A stretch of DNA of 64,000 nt from positions 62,001 through 126,000 of the forward strand of contig DASUHB010000028.1 of the NCBI GenBank assembly GCA_036273715.1. The letters are read 5' to 3'. Source of the stretch: Gemmatimonadaceae bacterium (GTDB lineage Bacteria; Gemmatimonadota; Gemmatimonadetes; Gemmatimonadales; Gemmatimonadaceae). Below are positions 1 through 8,882 of the stretch, one piece after another. Below the pieces are notes generated by a model. That model searched no databases. It was not told the origin of the DNA and saw nothing but the letters and a program-made list of their open reading frames with translations. Each line of letters opens with the position of its first letter. Position 1 is the stretch's first letter. The translations under genes were made by a program, and so were the position numbers.

Positions 1-1
1 G

Positions 2-982
2 AAGGATGTTCCCGAACCAACGATTCGCGACGACGAGGTGCTGATTCGTGTACGTCGCGCGGGTGTCTGCGGGACGGACGTGCACATCTACGAGTGGGAT
101 GACTGGGCGCGCGGCCGATGTCATCCGCCGTTCGTCGTTGGGCATGAGTTCGCCGGCGATGTCGCCCGCGTCGGCTCGCTGGTGGTGGACGTTCACGTCG
201 GCGATCGGGTGACGGCCGAGGGGCACATCGTCGATGGGCGATGTCTACTGTGCCGGACGGGCAATGCGCACGCGTGTCCGTACACGAAAGTGATCGGCGT
301 CGACCGCGATGGCTGTTTCGCGGAATACATCGCCATGCCCGCGACCAACGTGTGGCATCTCGACGATGACATCTCGTACGACATCGGCGGCATTCACGAC
401 CCGATGGGCAACGCGTTCCACACGGCGCTCACGGCGGAGATTCCCGGCGCGACGGTGTTGATTACGGGGTGCGGGCCCATCGGCATCTTCGCGGTCGGGA
501 TCTGCCATGCAGCGGGCGCGTCGCGAATCATTGCCTCGGATGTGAACGAGACGCGACTGGCGCTCGCGAAGCAGATGGGTGCGGACGACGTGGTGCATCC
601 GGACGAGCTCGAGCGCACGGTGAAGCGTTACACCGATGGTCTCGGTGTGGACGTCGTGTTGGAGATGTCGGGCGTTCCGTCGGCCATTCATCAAGCGTTC
701 GCACTCGTGCGCCCGGCGGGTCGCGTCCAGATGCTCGGTGTGCCGGCCAAGCCCATGCAATTCGATTTTGCGACCGAGCTGATCTTCAAGGGTGTGACGG
801 TCTACGGCGTAACGGGACGGCGGATGTACGAGACGTGGATCCAGATCACCCGATTCTTGCGATCGCGCGAGTTCGATCCGACGCCGGTGATCACGCACCG
901 CTTCCCGCTCGAGTGCGCCGACGAGGCGATCCACGCCATCAAGAGCGGCGAGGCCGGCAAGGTGATCTTCGAGATCGCCTAA
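2..982 (+). CDS. tdh: L-threonine 3-dehydrogenase, 5' end outside window
   Basis: Zinc-dependent medium-chain dehydrogenase that oxidises L-threonine to 2-amino-3-ketobutyrate with NAD+. The frame is open from base 2 and the residues before the first possible GTG (38) already match the family N-terminus (KDVPEPTIRDDEVLIRVR), so the start is missing. Visible features: catalytic-zinc motif CGTDVHIYEWD, the GHEFAG motif, and a Rossmann glycine motif (GCGPIGIFAVG). The structural-zinc lobe reads DGRCLLCRTGNAHAC: three cysteines remain and the position of the first canonical Cys is Asp. Followed after 31 nt by kbl, the next enzyme of the pathway, so the two probably form an operon. The stop codon lies inside GCCTAACG. 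Confidence 0.93.
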   Translation, partial: KDVPEPTIRDDEVLIRVRRAGVCGTDVHIYEWDDWARGRCHPPFVVGHEFAGDVARVGSLVVDVHVGDRVTAEGHIVDGRCLLCRTGNAHACPYTKVIGVDRDGCFAEYIAMPATNVWHLDDDISYDIGGIHDPMGNAFHTALTAEIPGATVLITGCGPIGIFAVGICHAAGASRIIASDVNETRLALAKQMGADDVVHPDELERTVKRYTDGLGVDVVLEMSGVPSAIHQAFALVRPAGRVQMLGVPAKPMQFDFATELIFKGVTVYGVTGRRMYETWIQITRFLRSREFDPTPVITHRFPLECADEAIHAIKSGEAGKVIFEIA

Positions 983-1013
983 CGCGCGCACCCTTCTCTT
1001 TCTCGAACCTGCC

Positions 1014-2213
1014 GTGAATCCGAACTTTGCGACGCAACTGAACGGCGCCCTCGACGCGTTCAAGCAAGACGGTGTCTACAAGCGGCTCAACTATCTCGAG
1101 TCGCCGCAAGCCGCGCACGTGCGCATGGAAGGACGCGGCGACGTGCTCATCCTGTCATCCAACAACTATCTGGGCTTGTCGGCGGAGCCGGCGGTGATCA
1201 AGGGCGGCGAGGATGCGCTCGAGCGCTTCGGCGCCGGCACGGGCAGCGTCCGATTCATCTGCGGCACGTTCACGATCCACCGCGACCTCGAACGCGCGCT
1301 GGCCCGGTTCGTCGGCACGGAGTCGTCGCTCACGTACGTGTCGGCGTGGAATGCGAACGAGGGGTTCACCGCGACCGTGGTCGAGGAAGGCGACTTCGTG
1401 ATTTCCGACGCGCTCAACCACGCGTCGATCATCGATTCGATCCGCTTGGCGAAAGCGATCACGAAGGTGACGACCGCGGTGTACAAGCACTCGGACATGG
1501 GCGACCTCGAAGCGAAGCTCGCCGCGGCCGGCGGCGCGCGGCGGCGGATCATCTGGACCGATGGCGTGTTCTCGATGGAAGGAGACATCGCGAAACTGCC
1601 GGACATTCTGGAGCTCGCGCGCAAGCACGATGCGATCGTGGTGATGGATGATTCGCACGGCACCGGAGTGTTGGGCACGCGCGGCCGCGGCACGGCCGAG
1701 TATCACGGTGTGTTGGGCGAGGTCGACGTGATCACGTCGACGCTCGGTAAGGCAGTGGGCGGCGCGGCCGGCGGATTCACGGCGGGCGCGGCGGCGCTCA
1801 CCGATTATCTCACGCAGCGCTCGCGTCCGCAGCTCTTCTCGAACGCGCTGCCGCCGACGGTCGCCGGCAGTGCGCTGGCCGCCGTGACGTTCATCGAGCA
1901 GCATCCCGATCGCGTCGAGCGGCTGCGCGAGAACACCGCGTACTTTCGCGGCGCGATCACGGAAGCGGGGTTCAAGCCGATCCCGGGCGAGACGCCGATC
2001 GTCCCGATCATCGTCGGTGAAACGGCGTTAGCCATCAAGATGAGCGAGATGATGCTGGATGAAGGAATCTTCGTGACCGGCTTCGGCTATCCGGTGGTGC
2101 CGCAGGGCCACGCGCGCATCCGCTGCCAGTTGTCCGCGGCGCACACCCGCGACGATCTCGACACCGCCGTGCGTGCGTTCCGGCGGGTCGGCCAGGCGCT
2201 GGGACTCGTCTAA
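1014..2213 (+). CDS. kbl: 2-amino-3-ketobutyrate CoA ligase (glycine C-acetyltransferase)
   Basis: PLP enzyme of the alpha-oxoamine synthase family. It cleaves 2-amino-3-ketobutyrate with CoA to glycine and acetyl-CoA, completing threonine breakdown begun by Tdh. The 399-residue length matches the family. Recognisable are SSNNYLGL near the N-terminus, GTFTIHRDLE, SDALNHASIIDSIRL, MDDSHGTGVLG (the PLP-contacting Asp/His region) and TSTLGKAVGGAAGG with the Schiff-base lysine. The start is GTG at 1014; no strong Shine-Dalgarno is seen, which fits coupling to tdh just upstream. The gene is convergent with the HIRAN gene, and its TAA stop is part of a short palindrome shared with that gene's stop. 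Confidence 0.95.
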   Translation: MNPNFATQLNGALDAFKQDGVYKRLNYLESPQAAHVRMEGRGDVLILSSNNYLGLSAEPAVIKGGEDALERFGAGTGSVRFICGTFTIHRDLERALARFVGTESSLTYVSAWNANEGFTATVVEEGDFVISDALNHASIIDSIRLAKAITKVTTAVYKHSDMGDLEAKLAAAGGARRRIIWTDGVFSMEGDIAKLPDILELARKHDAIVVMDDSHGTGVLGTRGRGTAEYHGVLGEVDVITSTLGKAVGGAAGGFTAGAAALTDYLTQRSRPQLFSNALPPTVAGSALAAVTFIEQHPDRVERLRENTAYFRGAITEAGFKPIPGETPIVPIIVGETALAIKMSEMMLDEGIFVTGFGYPVVPQGHARIRCQLSAAHTRDDLDTAVRAFRRVGQALGLV

Positions 2214-2222
2214 CTCAGTTAG
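2210..2222. repeat. Palindrome holding both convergent stop codons
   Basis: CTAACTCAGTTAG is a perfect 5-bp inverted repeat with a 3-nt centre. The plus-strand TAA of kbl (2211-2213) and the minus-strand TAA of the HIRAN gene (2219-2221) are its two arms. It uses the CTAAC/GTTAG core that recurs across the window. The arms are too short for a convincing terminator. Confidence 0.5.
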
Positions 2223-2557
2223 AGGGCGCCCAGGGTGAGGTGGACGATGACGCGCTTCCAGCTGGCGACGTCGTCCGCCTCGACCCGCTGCACACGCGCC
2301 TGACACCGGCCGCCGTCCAGCATCCACGGCACGAGCCAGCCCGACACTGCAAACGGCAGGTGCCCAACGACGTCGCCGCCGGCGGCATGCACCCACACCG
2401 CGGGGTTGTCCGTGCCCGGCGGATCCGGGACGAGAATCAGCGCATCGCCCGCGCGGAGCCGGTGCACGGTTTCCATACGCCGGCCGAACACGGTGCCGTA
2501 CACCGCGCTGTGAAACTGCTCGACCGGCGGATACATGGCGGCGGCGTGCTCTTTCAT
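2219..2557 (-). CDS. Small stand-alone HIRAN-domain protein
   Basis: 112-residue protein that I read as one HIRAN-like domain. Supporting pattern: a Gly-rich entry (AVYGTVFGRR), LRAGDALILVPDPPGTDNPAVWV (Gly-Asp turn, then acidic-Pro, Asn-Pro, hydrophobic strand), GGDVVGHLPF (the usual G-x-x-x-G-Y-L-P with His for Tyr) and a final strand ending TLGAL. HIRAN domains bind DNA ends or stalled forks, usually fused to SWI2/SNF2 helicases or nucleases; a free domain has no assigned job. The start at ATG 2557 is chosen because AGGGAG lies 8 nt upstream; longer in-frame versions would run into the divergent promoter region. No operon partner: convergent with kbl and divergent from the outer-membrane protein gene. 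Confidence 0.7.
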   Translation of the reverse strand: MKEHAAAMYPPVEQFHSAVYGTVFGRRMETVHRLRAGDALILVPDPPGTDNPAVWVHAAGGDVVGHLPFAVSGWLVPWMLDGGRCQARVQRVEADDVASWKRVIVHLTLGAL

Positions 2558-2862
2558 GCTGTTCACTCCCTCTGGGATTCCGCCCCGCCCGATCACGCGT
2601 CTTTCGCCAAGCTGGCGGACGCGACGCTCGCGGTCAAGCAGATGGGTTCGCCCGGACGAGCGACGGCAAGCAGTCGATCGGGGGATGTCAGGATGACGGA
2701 GCCGTCCGGCCTGCGTGACCACTCTGCGTCACTCTCGTCTCTGACATGACCTTAAGCGCCATAACAGGACTGTTTTCCAAGGCAAGACCCGCACGCACGT
2801 CCCCAGTTCTTCCAAGTCCAACTACTCAGCCCTCTCCTTTTTCACACATGAGGAGTTTCACC
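2558..2862. other. Divergent intergenic region (305 nt)
   Basis: Separates the minus-strand HIRAN gene from the plus-strand outer-membrane protein gene and must hold both promoters. The second half (about 2745-2850) is clearly more A/T- and pyrimidine-rich than its surroundings. I could not place a confident -35/-10 pair on either strand. AGGAG at 2851-2855 is the ribosome-binding site of the downstream gene. Confidence 0.5.
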
Positions 2863-3510
2863 ATGCGCACGGTCCGGTGGATGACTTCCGGGCTCGCCCT
2901 CGTGGCGCTGCTACCGGCGGTCGGTGCGGCCCAGTCGAACCGACCCTTCCAGGACTCGTGGTTCTGGGGAGCGAAGGCCGGCCTCATGACGTTCTCGACG
3001 ACGACGGTATCGAACCATGTTGCTCCGTCGATCGGGTTCGACATGATCGTCACGCGCAGCAAGGGCGGTCTCTACATCTCCGGCGAGCAGGATTTCTTCA
3101 ATACCACGTCGGCGGTGACAGACAACCAGGGGAATAGCTATCGCGTCGCGATGAAGGACATGCGGCGGTACAGCGCGGCGGCCTTGGCGTTTCCAGTGGC
3201 ATGGGGGAGCTTCCGTCCGTATGGCGGCGTCGGGTTTTCGATGAATCTGATCCAGCAGGTTGGACAGATCGATCAGCCCGCGGATCCGCTGGTCGAGCCG
3301 CAGATCCAGGATCAGCTGCAGAACAACCGCGACAGGATTTCCTTCATGGCGCTCGCCGGACTGCAGGCGTCGTATCGCCGGTATTCGTTGTTTGGCCAGG
3401 TGACCTACATGCCATCGGCAGCGAACTTCCTGTTGAATGGCCGGTCGACGTACATGTTGGAAGGCGGAATCCGGTACAACTTCGGGTCGTCGATCGATAG
3501 ACCGGAGTAA
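2863..3510 (+). CDS. Secreted outer-membrane beta-barrel protein, small (OmpW/opacity-like)
   Basis: 215-residue exported protein. The start ATG 2863 is preceded by AGGAG at 7 nt spacing; a longer in-frame reading from 2746 would bury the signal peptide. The signal peptide is clear: MRTVRWM, a hydrophobic stretch ALVALLPAVG, then an AAQS-type cleavage site. The mature part alternates aromatic/hydrophobic and polar residues in short strands (WFWGAKAGLMTFST, GLYISGEQDFF, FRPYGGVGFSMNL, YSLFGQVTYM, YMLEGGIRYNF), as expected for a small 8-stranded barrel. The substrate or role cannot be told. It stands alone, with its own 5' region, and is convergent with the dipeptidase gene. Confidence 0.75.
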   Translation: MRTVRWMTSGLALVALLPAVGAAQSNRPFQDSWFWGAKAGLMTFSTTTVSNHVAPSIGFDMIVTRSKGGLYISGEQDFFNTTSAVTDNQGNSYRVAMKDMRRYSAAALAFPVAWGSFRPYGGVGFSMNLIQQVGQIDQPADPLVEPQIQDQLQNNRDRISFMALAGLQASYRRYSLFGQVTYMPSAANFLLNGRSTYMLEGGIRYNFGSSIDRPE

Positions 3511-3570
3511 AAGCCGGAGAGTTAAGGCGGACAACAGGCGGACACAGACAAGACGGGCGACGGACGTGCA

Positions 3571-4707
3571 TCAGCGCGGGATCGCGGTCACCACGGTGTC
3601 GATGAGACGAAGGACGTTGGCGCCGAGGACTTTGCGGACATCGTCGTCGCTGTAGCCGCGATCGAGGAGCGCCTGCGCGATGCGCGGGTAGGCCGTGACG
3701 TCGTCGAGGCCGGCTGGCGTTAGGCGGATACCGTCGAAGTCGCTGCCGAGTCCGACGTGGTCGATGCCGGCAACGCGGGCCACGTGGTCGATGTGGTCGA
3801 TGAGGATGGAGAGCGGCGTGGGCGGAATGCGCGCCAGCAGATCCTCGAGCCGGGCGGATCGTTGCGCGGCCGTGCCGGCCGGCTCGGCTTCGGCTCTGGC
3901 TTCGGCAGCATCCATCGCGGCGCGCATGCGCACCTCAATGAAGCGCGAGTAGAAGTTGACGCAGATCACGCCGCCGCGCGCGGCGATGGCGCGCAGCTCC
4001 TCGTCGCTGAGATTCCGCGGATGGTCGGCGAGCGCCCGGGCGCTCGAGTGGGACGCGATGACCGGCGCCTGCGACGCGGCGAGGACATCGATGAGCGTTT
4101 CGCTCGACGTGTGGGACACGTCGACGAGCATGCCTAACCGATTGAGCTCGGCGATCACCTGGCGGCCGAACGGCGTGAGGCCGGCGGTGCGGGTGGATCC
4201 GGAGCCGATCGACGATCCCGCCCAGTGGTTTCCATTGTTCCACGTGAGCGTGAGGTAGCAGGCGCCGCGGCGCTTGAGCTCGCGAAGATGGTCGAGCGAG
4301 TCTTCGATCGCGTGTCCGCCTTCGACGCCGATCAGGATCGCGACGACGCCGTCGGCCTTGGCGCGCCGGATGTCGGCGCCGGTGGCAGCAAAGCGGAGCG
4401 CGTCCGGTCTGGCGTCGATGAGCGCGTGAATCGCGTCCGTGCCGGCCAGCGCGCGCTCGAATGCGGCGCCGGCGCCGCGTTGGGCATAGGGCGCGTCGAC
4501 CCACGCGGCCAGCACCTGGGCGGTAATGCCCGATTCAATCAGCCGCGGCACATCGGTGTGGCCCTCGGACGGCGAGTGGCGCACAGCCGGGTCATATCCC
4601 TCGTCGAGCATCTTCGTGGCGAGGTCGTTGTGCGTGTCGATGACGATGGCATCGCGGTAGAGGCGCGCGGCGCGCTCGGAAATTCCCGGTGTCTCTTCAG
4701 CGCGCAT
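3571..4707 (-). CDS. Membrane dipeptidase family (M19) zinc peptidase
   Basis: Renal-dipeptidase-like (M19) metallopeptidase of the amidohydrolase fold, hydrolysing dipeptides; family members also act on beta-lactam rings or D-amino-acid dipeptides. Metal-ligand motifs are intact: DTHND near residue 30 (His and Asp), GVEGGHAI (bridging Glu), VDVSHTS and ASHSSARAL (two His), and GLGSDFDG (Asp). Length 378 residues from ATG 4707, which fits the family; further upstream the frame is Arg/Ser-rich and lies over the glycosylase gene. The first codons overlap the end of the glycosylase gene by 11 nt, so it is probably the last cistron of the minus-strand run 8696 to 3571. No signal peptide is evident with this start. 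Confidence 0.88.
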   Translation of the reverse strand: MRAEETPGISERAARLYRDAIVIDTHNDLATKMLDEGYDPAVRHSPSEGHTDVPRLIESGITAQVLAAWVDAPYAQRGAGAAFERALAGTDAIHALIDARPDALRFAATGADIRRAKADGVVAILIGVEGGHAIEDSLDHLRELKRRGACYLTLTWNNGNHWAGSSIGSGSTRTAGLTPFGRQVIAELNRLGMLVDVSHTSSETLIDVLAASQAPVIASHSSARALADHPRNLSDEELRAIAARGGVICVNFYSRFIEVRMRAAMDAAEARAEAEPAGTAAQRSARLEDLLARIPPTPLSILIDHIDHVARVAGIDHVGLGSDFDGIRLTPAGLDDVTAYPRIAQALLDRGYSDDDVRKVLGANVLRLIDTVVTAIPR

Positions 4708-5371
4708 GCGCACGCCGCGGGTGGCGCGGCCTGGGGCTCGGTGCGCGCGAGACGAACGGGTTGTCCTTGATGTACCAGCGGAGCGGCCAGTCGGCGGCGC
4801 GGCTGATGCCGATGCGCGGTGACACGGCGACGTTCGCATCGGGCACCGGCTTTCCGCGCAGAATCGAGAGCGGCGGACGGTCGAGGCGAGCACCGCTGGC
4901 GGCGCCGGTGATCGCGAGCGCCGCGCACAACTTGCCCGGTCCGTTGGTCAGGTCGCGATCGGCCATCGCGGCACCGCGGCGGCGGCGCATGAGCTCGAGT
5001 CCATCGACCGGTTCGAGCGCTCGGACGAGCACGGCGCTCGGCAAGCCTTCGCGCCGTGTGACCGCGTTGAAGCACCAGTGGACGCCGTAGATGAAGTAGA
5101 CGTACGCGATGCCGGGCGGGCCGTAGAGCCACCGGGTGCGTTGCGTTAGGCCTGCGGCGGCGTGGCACGCGCCGTCGTGCTCGCCGAGGTAGGCTTCGGT
5201 CTCCACGATGCGGCCGGCGGTGATGCCATCCGGGGTGACGGAGCGCAGCACGGCGCCTAACAAACCGCGGGCGACGAGCTCCGTGTCGCGGTCGTAGAAC
5301 GACCGCGGCAACGGGCGCCCGAGCGCCGCGATGCGAGAACGCCGCGCGGTGCGCGCGGCGTTCTCGGTCAT
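4697..5371 (-). CDS. 3-methyladenine (alkyladenine) DNA glycosylase, AAG/MPG family
   Basis: Base-excision-repair enzyme removing alkylated or deaminated purines. 224 residues, normal for bacterial AAG-type enzymes. Diagnostic stretches: FYDRDTELVARGLLG at the N-terminus, RIVETEAYLGEHDGACHA with the catalytic Glu, RTRWLYGPPGIAYVYFIYG, CFNAVTRREGLPSAVLVRALEP, and TNGPGKLCAALAI. The ATG overlaps the stop of the NYN gene (ATGA, 5368-5371), so it is translationally coupled. The C-terminal tail is short and Arg/Pro-rich and overlaps the start of the dipeptidase gene. Confidence 0.93.
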   Translation of the reverse strand: MTENAARTARRSRIAALGRPLPRSFYDRDTELVARGLLGAVLRSVTPDGITAGRIVETEAYLGEHDGACHAAAGLTQRTRWLYGPPGIAYVYFIYGVHWCFNAVTRREGLPSAVLVRALEPVDGLELMRRRRGAAMADRDLTNGPGKLCAALAITGAASGARLDRPPLSILRGKPVPDANVAVSPRIGISRAADWPLRWYIKDNPFVSRAPSPRPRHPRRAHAR

Positions 5372-7113
5372 CCCTCGCCTCCGGCGGGCGGGGCTGTCGG
5401 CTCGGCCGTTTTCTTTCGGGCCCGTCCGCCGCCGGATCGGCGCGGTTTGGCGGGCGCCTCGGTCTGGGCGGGGGCGGCGGCAGCGGTGGCTGTCTTGCCG
5501 CGTGTGCGGGCGCCGGATTTGCCGGCGCGACGGCCGCGCGGGCGCCGCGCCGGCGCGGTGTCGGCGACGGCCTCTGTGCCGGCCTCCGGAACGGCCTCGG
5601 CGGCCGGCTCGGGCGCGGCTTCCGGTTCGGCTGGCGTTAGGCCAACGACGCCGACCGAGAAGAGATCCGGCGGCAGCTCGCCGGCGCGGCTGGTGCGAAG
5701 TCCGCGGTGGCGCATGCCGCGGCGCAGGGATGCGGCGTTGGCGACGCTCCGTTGGGCCTGGCTCGCGTCGGTTGCTGCATCGGCGGCCGGCGCGGCCGGC
5801 GCGGCGGCAGCCGCGCGGGCCGCGGCGGGCGCCACCTCGTAGTCCTCGCCGTGGAGGCGGAGGTCGATCCGTTCCGCATCGTGCGCATCGCGCAGGATGC
5901 GGTGGAAGAACCGCTCGTTGAGCGACTCCGAGTCGCGGCCGAGGAGCTCGCGGGCCGCACGCCTAACGACGGACGCGGGCACGGGTTCGGCGGACGTGGC
6001 GCCGACCTGGGCGACGGCGCGCTGGACCAGGTCGAGGGCTTCCTCGCGGGTGAGGCGCTCGCCCGTCATCTCGGCCGTGGGCGGAGCGGCGACGGGCTCG
6101 GCCATGGGCGGCGCGAGGTGGGCGTCGCGCGCCGCTGCGGGCGCCGGGGCGCCGCGGTTGCGGTCGCGTCCGCGACCGCGGCCGCGGCGGCCGCGGCGCG
6201 CCGTCTCCTCGGTGCCGTTCGCGCGCTCCTCCGTTAGTCCGTTAGGCGCGGACGCGCGCGGCGCCGCAGGCGCCGCCGCGGCCGCACCCTCGCCCGCCGC
6301 GTCCACCTCCATCTGCCCATTCTCGAGCTTCGTCAGCTTGAGCAGCCCGCGCTGGGCCGCCTCGGTGACGAACCGCGAGAACTTCGCCATACCGAGGTTC
6401 TTCTCGTCGAACGAATTGTCGATGTCCTGCATCACCTGCTTCAGGCGGTCGGCGCGCATCACATCGCCGTTCCGCTTCATGCGGGACACCGCTTCCACCA
6501 CCAATTCCCACGGATCGCGCGAAACGTGTTCGTCCTCGCCGGACTTCACCAAGCCGGCAAGCGCGTTGTAGCTGTAGTACTCGTCGCAATTCATGACGAG
6601 CAAATCGCTCGACGATTCGCGAATGCCGACGCCGATCACGTACTTCCCGTACTCCTTGAGCTTGACGACGAGACTCGAGAAATCGGAGTCGCCCGACAGC
6701 AAGATGAATGTGCCGATCTCCGAGCGCGTGAACACGAGCTCCAGCGCATCGATCGCCAACCGAATGTCGGTCGCGTTCTTCTTGGAGGAGCCGTACGCCG
6801 GCGCGAAAATGAGGTCGATCGACGCTTCGGTCAGCGGCACGATGTACTGCGGATAGCGCCGCCAGTCGGCGTACGCGCGCTGCACCGCGACTTTGCCTTT
6901 GATGATGTCCGACGAGAGCAGATTACGAAGTTCGTGTCCCAGGTCGGAACGGATCCCCATCGTGACGTTGTCGAAATCGATGAGGAGCGCGGCATTGGGC
7001 GCATGCACGAACGGCGGCGCGCCGAACGACTGCGCCGCCATGGCTTGCGGACCTCGATGCACGGGAGTGACCGGAATCCGGGACGGCGCCGGTCGCATGT
7101 TGCGTGAGTTCAT
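5368..7113 (-). CDS. NYN-domain (LabA/DUF88) protein with LOTUS-like domains
   Basis: 581 residues. Residues about 40-185 form a NYN (PIN-like) domain: [22 protein letters not shown] and [12 protein letters not shown] supply the acidic metal-binding residues typical of this ribonuclease-like fold. Residues about 200-270 ([12 protein letters not shown] ... [15 protein letters not shown]) look like an OST-HTH/LOTUS RNA-binding domain. A second helical segment at about 355-430 ([10 protein letters not shown] ... [12 protein letters not shown]) may be another. Between and after them lie Ala/Pro/Glu linkers and Arg/Gly- or Arg/Lys-rich basic tracts, probably disordered and RNA-binding. The start ATG 7113 has AGGAAG upstream. 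It overlaps both neighbours by 4 nt. The RNA target is unknown. Confidence 0.85.
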   Translation of the reverse strand: MNSRNMRPAPSRIPVTPVHRGPQAMAAQSFGAPPFVHAPNAALLIDFDNVTMGIRSDLGHELRNLLSSDIIKGKVAVQRAYADWRRYPQYIVPLTEASIDLIFAPAYGSSKKNATDIRLAIDALELVFTRSEIGTFILLSGDSDFSSLVVKLKEYGKYVIGVGIRESSSDLLVMNCDEYYSYNALAGLVKSGEDEHVSRDPWELVVEAVSRMKRNGDVMRADRLKQVMQDIDNSFDEKNLGMAKFSRFVTEAAQRGLLKLTKLENGQMEVDAAGEGAAAAAPAAPRASAPNGLTEERANGTEETARRGRRGRGRGRDRNRGAPAPAAARDAHLAPPMAEPVAAPPTAEMTGERLTREEALDLVQRAVAQVGATSAEPVPASVVRRAARELLGRDSESLNERFFHRILRDAHDAERIDLRLHGEDYEVAPAAARAAAAAPAAPAADAATDASQAQRSVANAASLRRGMRHRGLRTSRAGELPPDLFSVGVVGLTPAEPEAAPEPAAEAVPEAGTEAVADTAPARRPRGRRAGKSGARTRGKTATAAAAPAQTEAPAKPRRSGGGRARKKTAEPTAPPAGGEG

Positions 7114-8696
7114 GTGCTTCCTATCGTAGCAGTGTATTCGAGCGACACCGTGCGCTCGAGCTCCCGCCGCTTCACCTTCCCGCTCCCGGTCATGGGGAAA
7201 GTGTCGAAGAAGCGGACGAGATCAGGGAGTTTGTAGTCGGCCATCGTATCGCGGGCGAAATCTTTCAATTCGTCGCCGGTGATGACCGCGCCTTCCACTG
7301 GCACGACGCACGCGCAGACCAGCTCGCCCATGACATCATGGGGAACACCGATCACGCAGACGTCGTCGACTGCAGGGTGAGCGCGCAGAAGGTCTTCGAC
7401 CTCGCGCGGATAGATCTGATATCCGCCGCGCACGATCGTTTCCTTGGTGCGCCCAACAATCCGCAAATAGCCTTCCTCGTCGATGATGCCGAGATCACCA
7501 GTCAGGAAGAAGCCTTCCGGGGAGAACGACCGGGCGGTCTCCGCGGGCATGCGGGCGTAGCCTTGCATCACGTTCGGGCCCCGCACGGCGATTTCGCCGA
7601 CTGCTTCGGGGCCGTGCAGTGCACCAGTCACGAAGTCCACCGCTTTGATCTCGACACCCGGCAGCGGGCGACCCACCGTCGTGAGGCGCTTCTCGTCGGA
7701 GTCGTTGAAGCGAGTGATCGTCACCGTCGGCCCCGTCTCGGTGAGGCCATATGCCACCTGCACATCGCACCACCGGCGGATGCGGCGCACGAGATCTTCG
7801 TGGACCGGACCGCCGGCAACAACACCGGTGCGGAGATGCGGGAACGCGCCGGGATCGAATCCGGGCGACCGCATGATGAGGTGGTAGATCGTGGGCACAC
7901 CGTGCATCACGGTCACATTTTCGCGTCGCAGCAAGTCGATGGCGCGCTCGGCGTCGAAGGTGTCGAGCAACACCACCGTTGCGCCTGCGGCAAGCGTACC
8001 GACCACGATGCTGAAGCCGAAGATCGTGAATAGCGGCACCGAGACGAGCACGCGATCGGCGGGTTCCACCTCGAGTGCTTCACCGGTGCGCAGTGCCGTT
8101 TCGACAATGGTCCGGTGCGACAGTCGCACGCCTTTCGGTTTACCCATCGTGCCCGACGTGTACAGCAGGGCGAGATCGGAGTCGTCATCGACCTCGGAGT
8201 GCGACGGAAGCGCGCGCCCTTCCCCGCTCGACAACAGATCCTCGAAGCGGAAGATCCTGTCATCGTACCACAACTCCTCGTCGCCAACGGTGACGAGGTA
8301 CAACAGGTCCGGCAGCTCGGCGATAATGTCCTCGAAAATCTGGAGGTAGTCGATGCCGCCGTGTCGTTCCGCCGCAAACACCGCGGACACCTCGGCGTGC
8401 CGCAGCTGGTACTTGAGCTCGTGGTAGCTGAGCCGAGCATTGAGCGGTACGATGGTGGCGCCGAGTTTGGCGGCGGCGAGCAGGGTGATCACCCACTCGG
8501 GCCAGTTGGGCATGACGATGGCGATGCGATCGTCCGCTTCGATGCCCAGCTCGCCCAACGCGGCGGCGAGCGCAGAGGCCTTCGCATCCACCTGTCCATA
8601 GGACCACGTGCGTCCCCCCGCGACCAGCATGGCACGATCGGGGTGTTCCTCTGCGCGCGCGCCAAACGTGCGTGCGAGGGTCCACGAGGTCGACAT
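7110..8696 (-). CDS. AMP-forming acyl-CoA ligase (ANL superfamily)
   Basis: 528-residue adenylate-forming enzyme that activates a carboxylic acid with ATP and then CoA. Core motifs in order: [14 protein letters not shown] (P-loop-like, about residue 170), [13 protein letters not shown] (A5), [15 protein letters not shown] (A7), [16 protein letters not shown] (A8 hinge) and [10 protein letters not shown] with the catalytic lysine (A10). Length and motif spacing match medium- or long-chain fatty-acyl-CoA synthetases, but the chain-length pocket cannot be read, so the substrate is open. The stop overlaps the start of the NYN gene (ATGA), so the ligase is probably the first cistron of the minus-strand run down to the dipeptidase. 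Confidence 0.88.
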   Translation of the reverse strand: MSTSWTLARTFGARAEEHPDRAMLVAGGRTWSYGQVDAKASALAAALGELGIEADDRIAIVMPNWPEWVITLLAAAKLGATIVPLNARLSYHELKYQLRHAEVSAVFAAERHGGIDYLQIFEDIIAELPDLLYLVTVGDEELWYDDRIFRFEDLLSSGEGRALPSHSEVDDDSDLALLYTSGTMGKPKGVRLSHRTIVETALRTGEALEVEPADRVLVSVPLFTIFGFSIVVGTLAAGATVVLLDTFDAERAIDLLRRENVTVMHGVPTIYHLIMRSPGFDPGAFPHLRTGVVAGGPVHEDLVRRIRRWCDVQVAYGLTETGPTVTITRFNDSDEKRLTTVGRPLPGVEIKAVDFVTGALHGPEAVGEIAVRGPNVMQGYARMPAETARSFSPEGFFLTGDLGIIDEEGYLRIVGRTKETIVRGGYQIYPREVEDLLRAHPAVDDVCVIGVPHDVMGELVCACVVPVEGAVITGDELKDFARDTMADYKLPDLVRFFDTFPMTGSGKVKRRELERTVSLEYTATIGST

Positions 8697-8729
8697 CAGT
8701 CTCGGACTAAGGGGCGGATCACGATTGCG

Positions 8730-8750
8730 TTAATCTATAGCTAGTTACGC
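8730..8750 (-). promoter_or_regulatory. Possible -10 element for the acyl-CoA ligase run
   Basis: The 186-nt gap between the divergent ligase and histidine-kinase genes has one A/T-rich patch. Read on the minus strand it gives TATAGAT (8733-8739), about 37 nt before the ligase ATG, a sensible -10 position. No good -35 hexamer lies 16-18 nt upstream, so this is a weak call. Confidence 0.25.
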
Positions 8751-8882
8751 GACGCGGGTAGACGGTGCCCGGGGTCGCGGCCGAGATGCATCCTGGTTTT
8801 CAGCATCGAGCGACGAGCCTCTTTTCAGTTAATTTCCTCTCGATCACCACGCTGCCCGCATTCGCGGCTCGAGAGAGGACAT

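Noticed and set aside
245-1063. Long open frame antisense to tdh
   Set aside because: High G+C leaves long open frames opposite real genes; composition is Arg/His-rich with no domain, while the tdh frame is clearly homologous.
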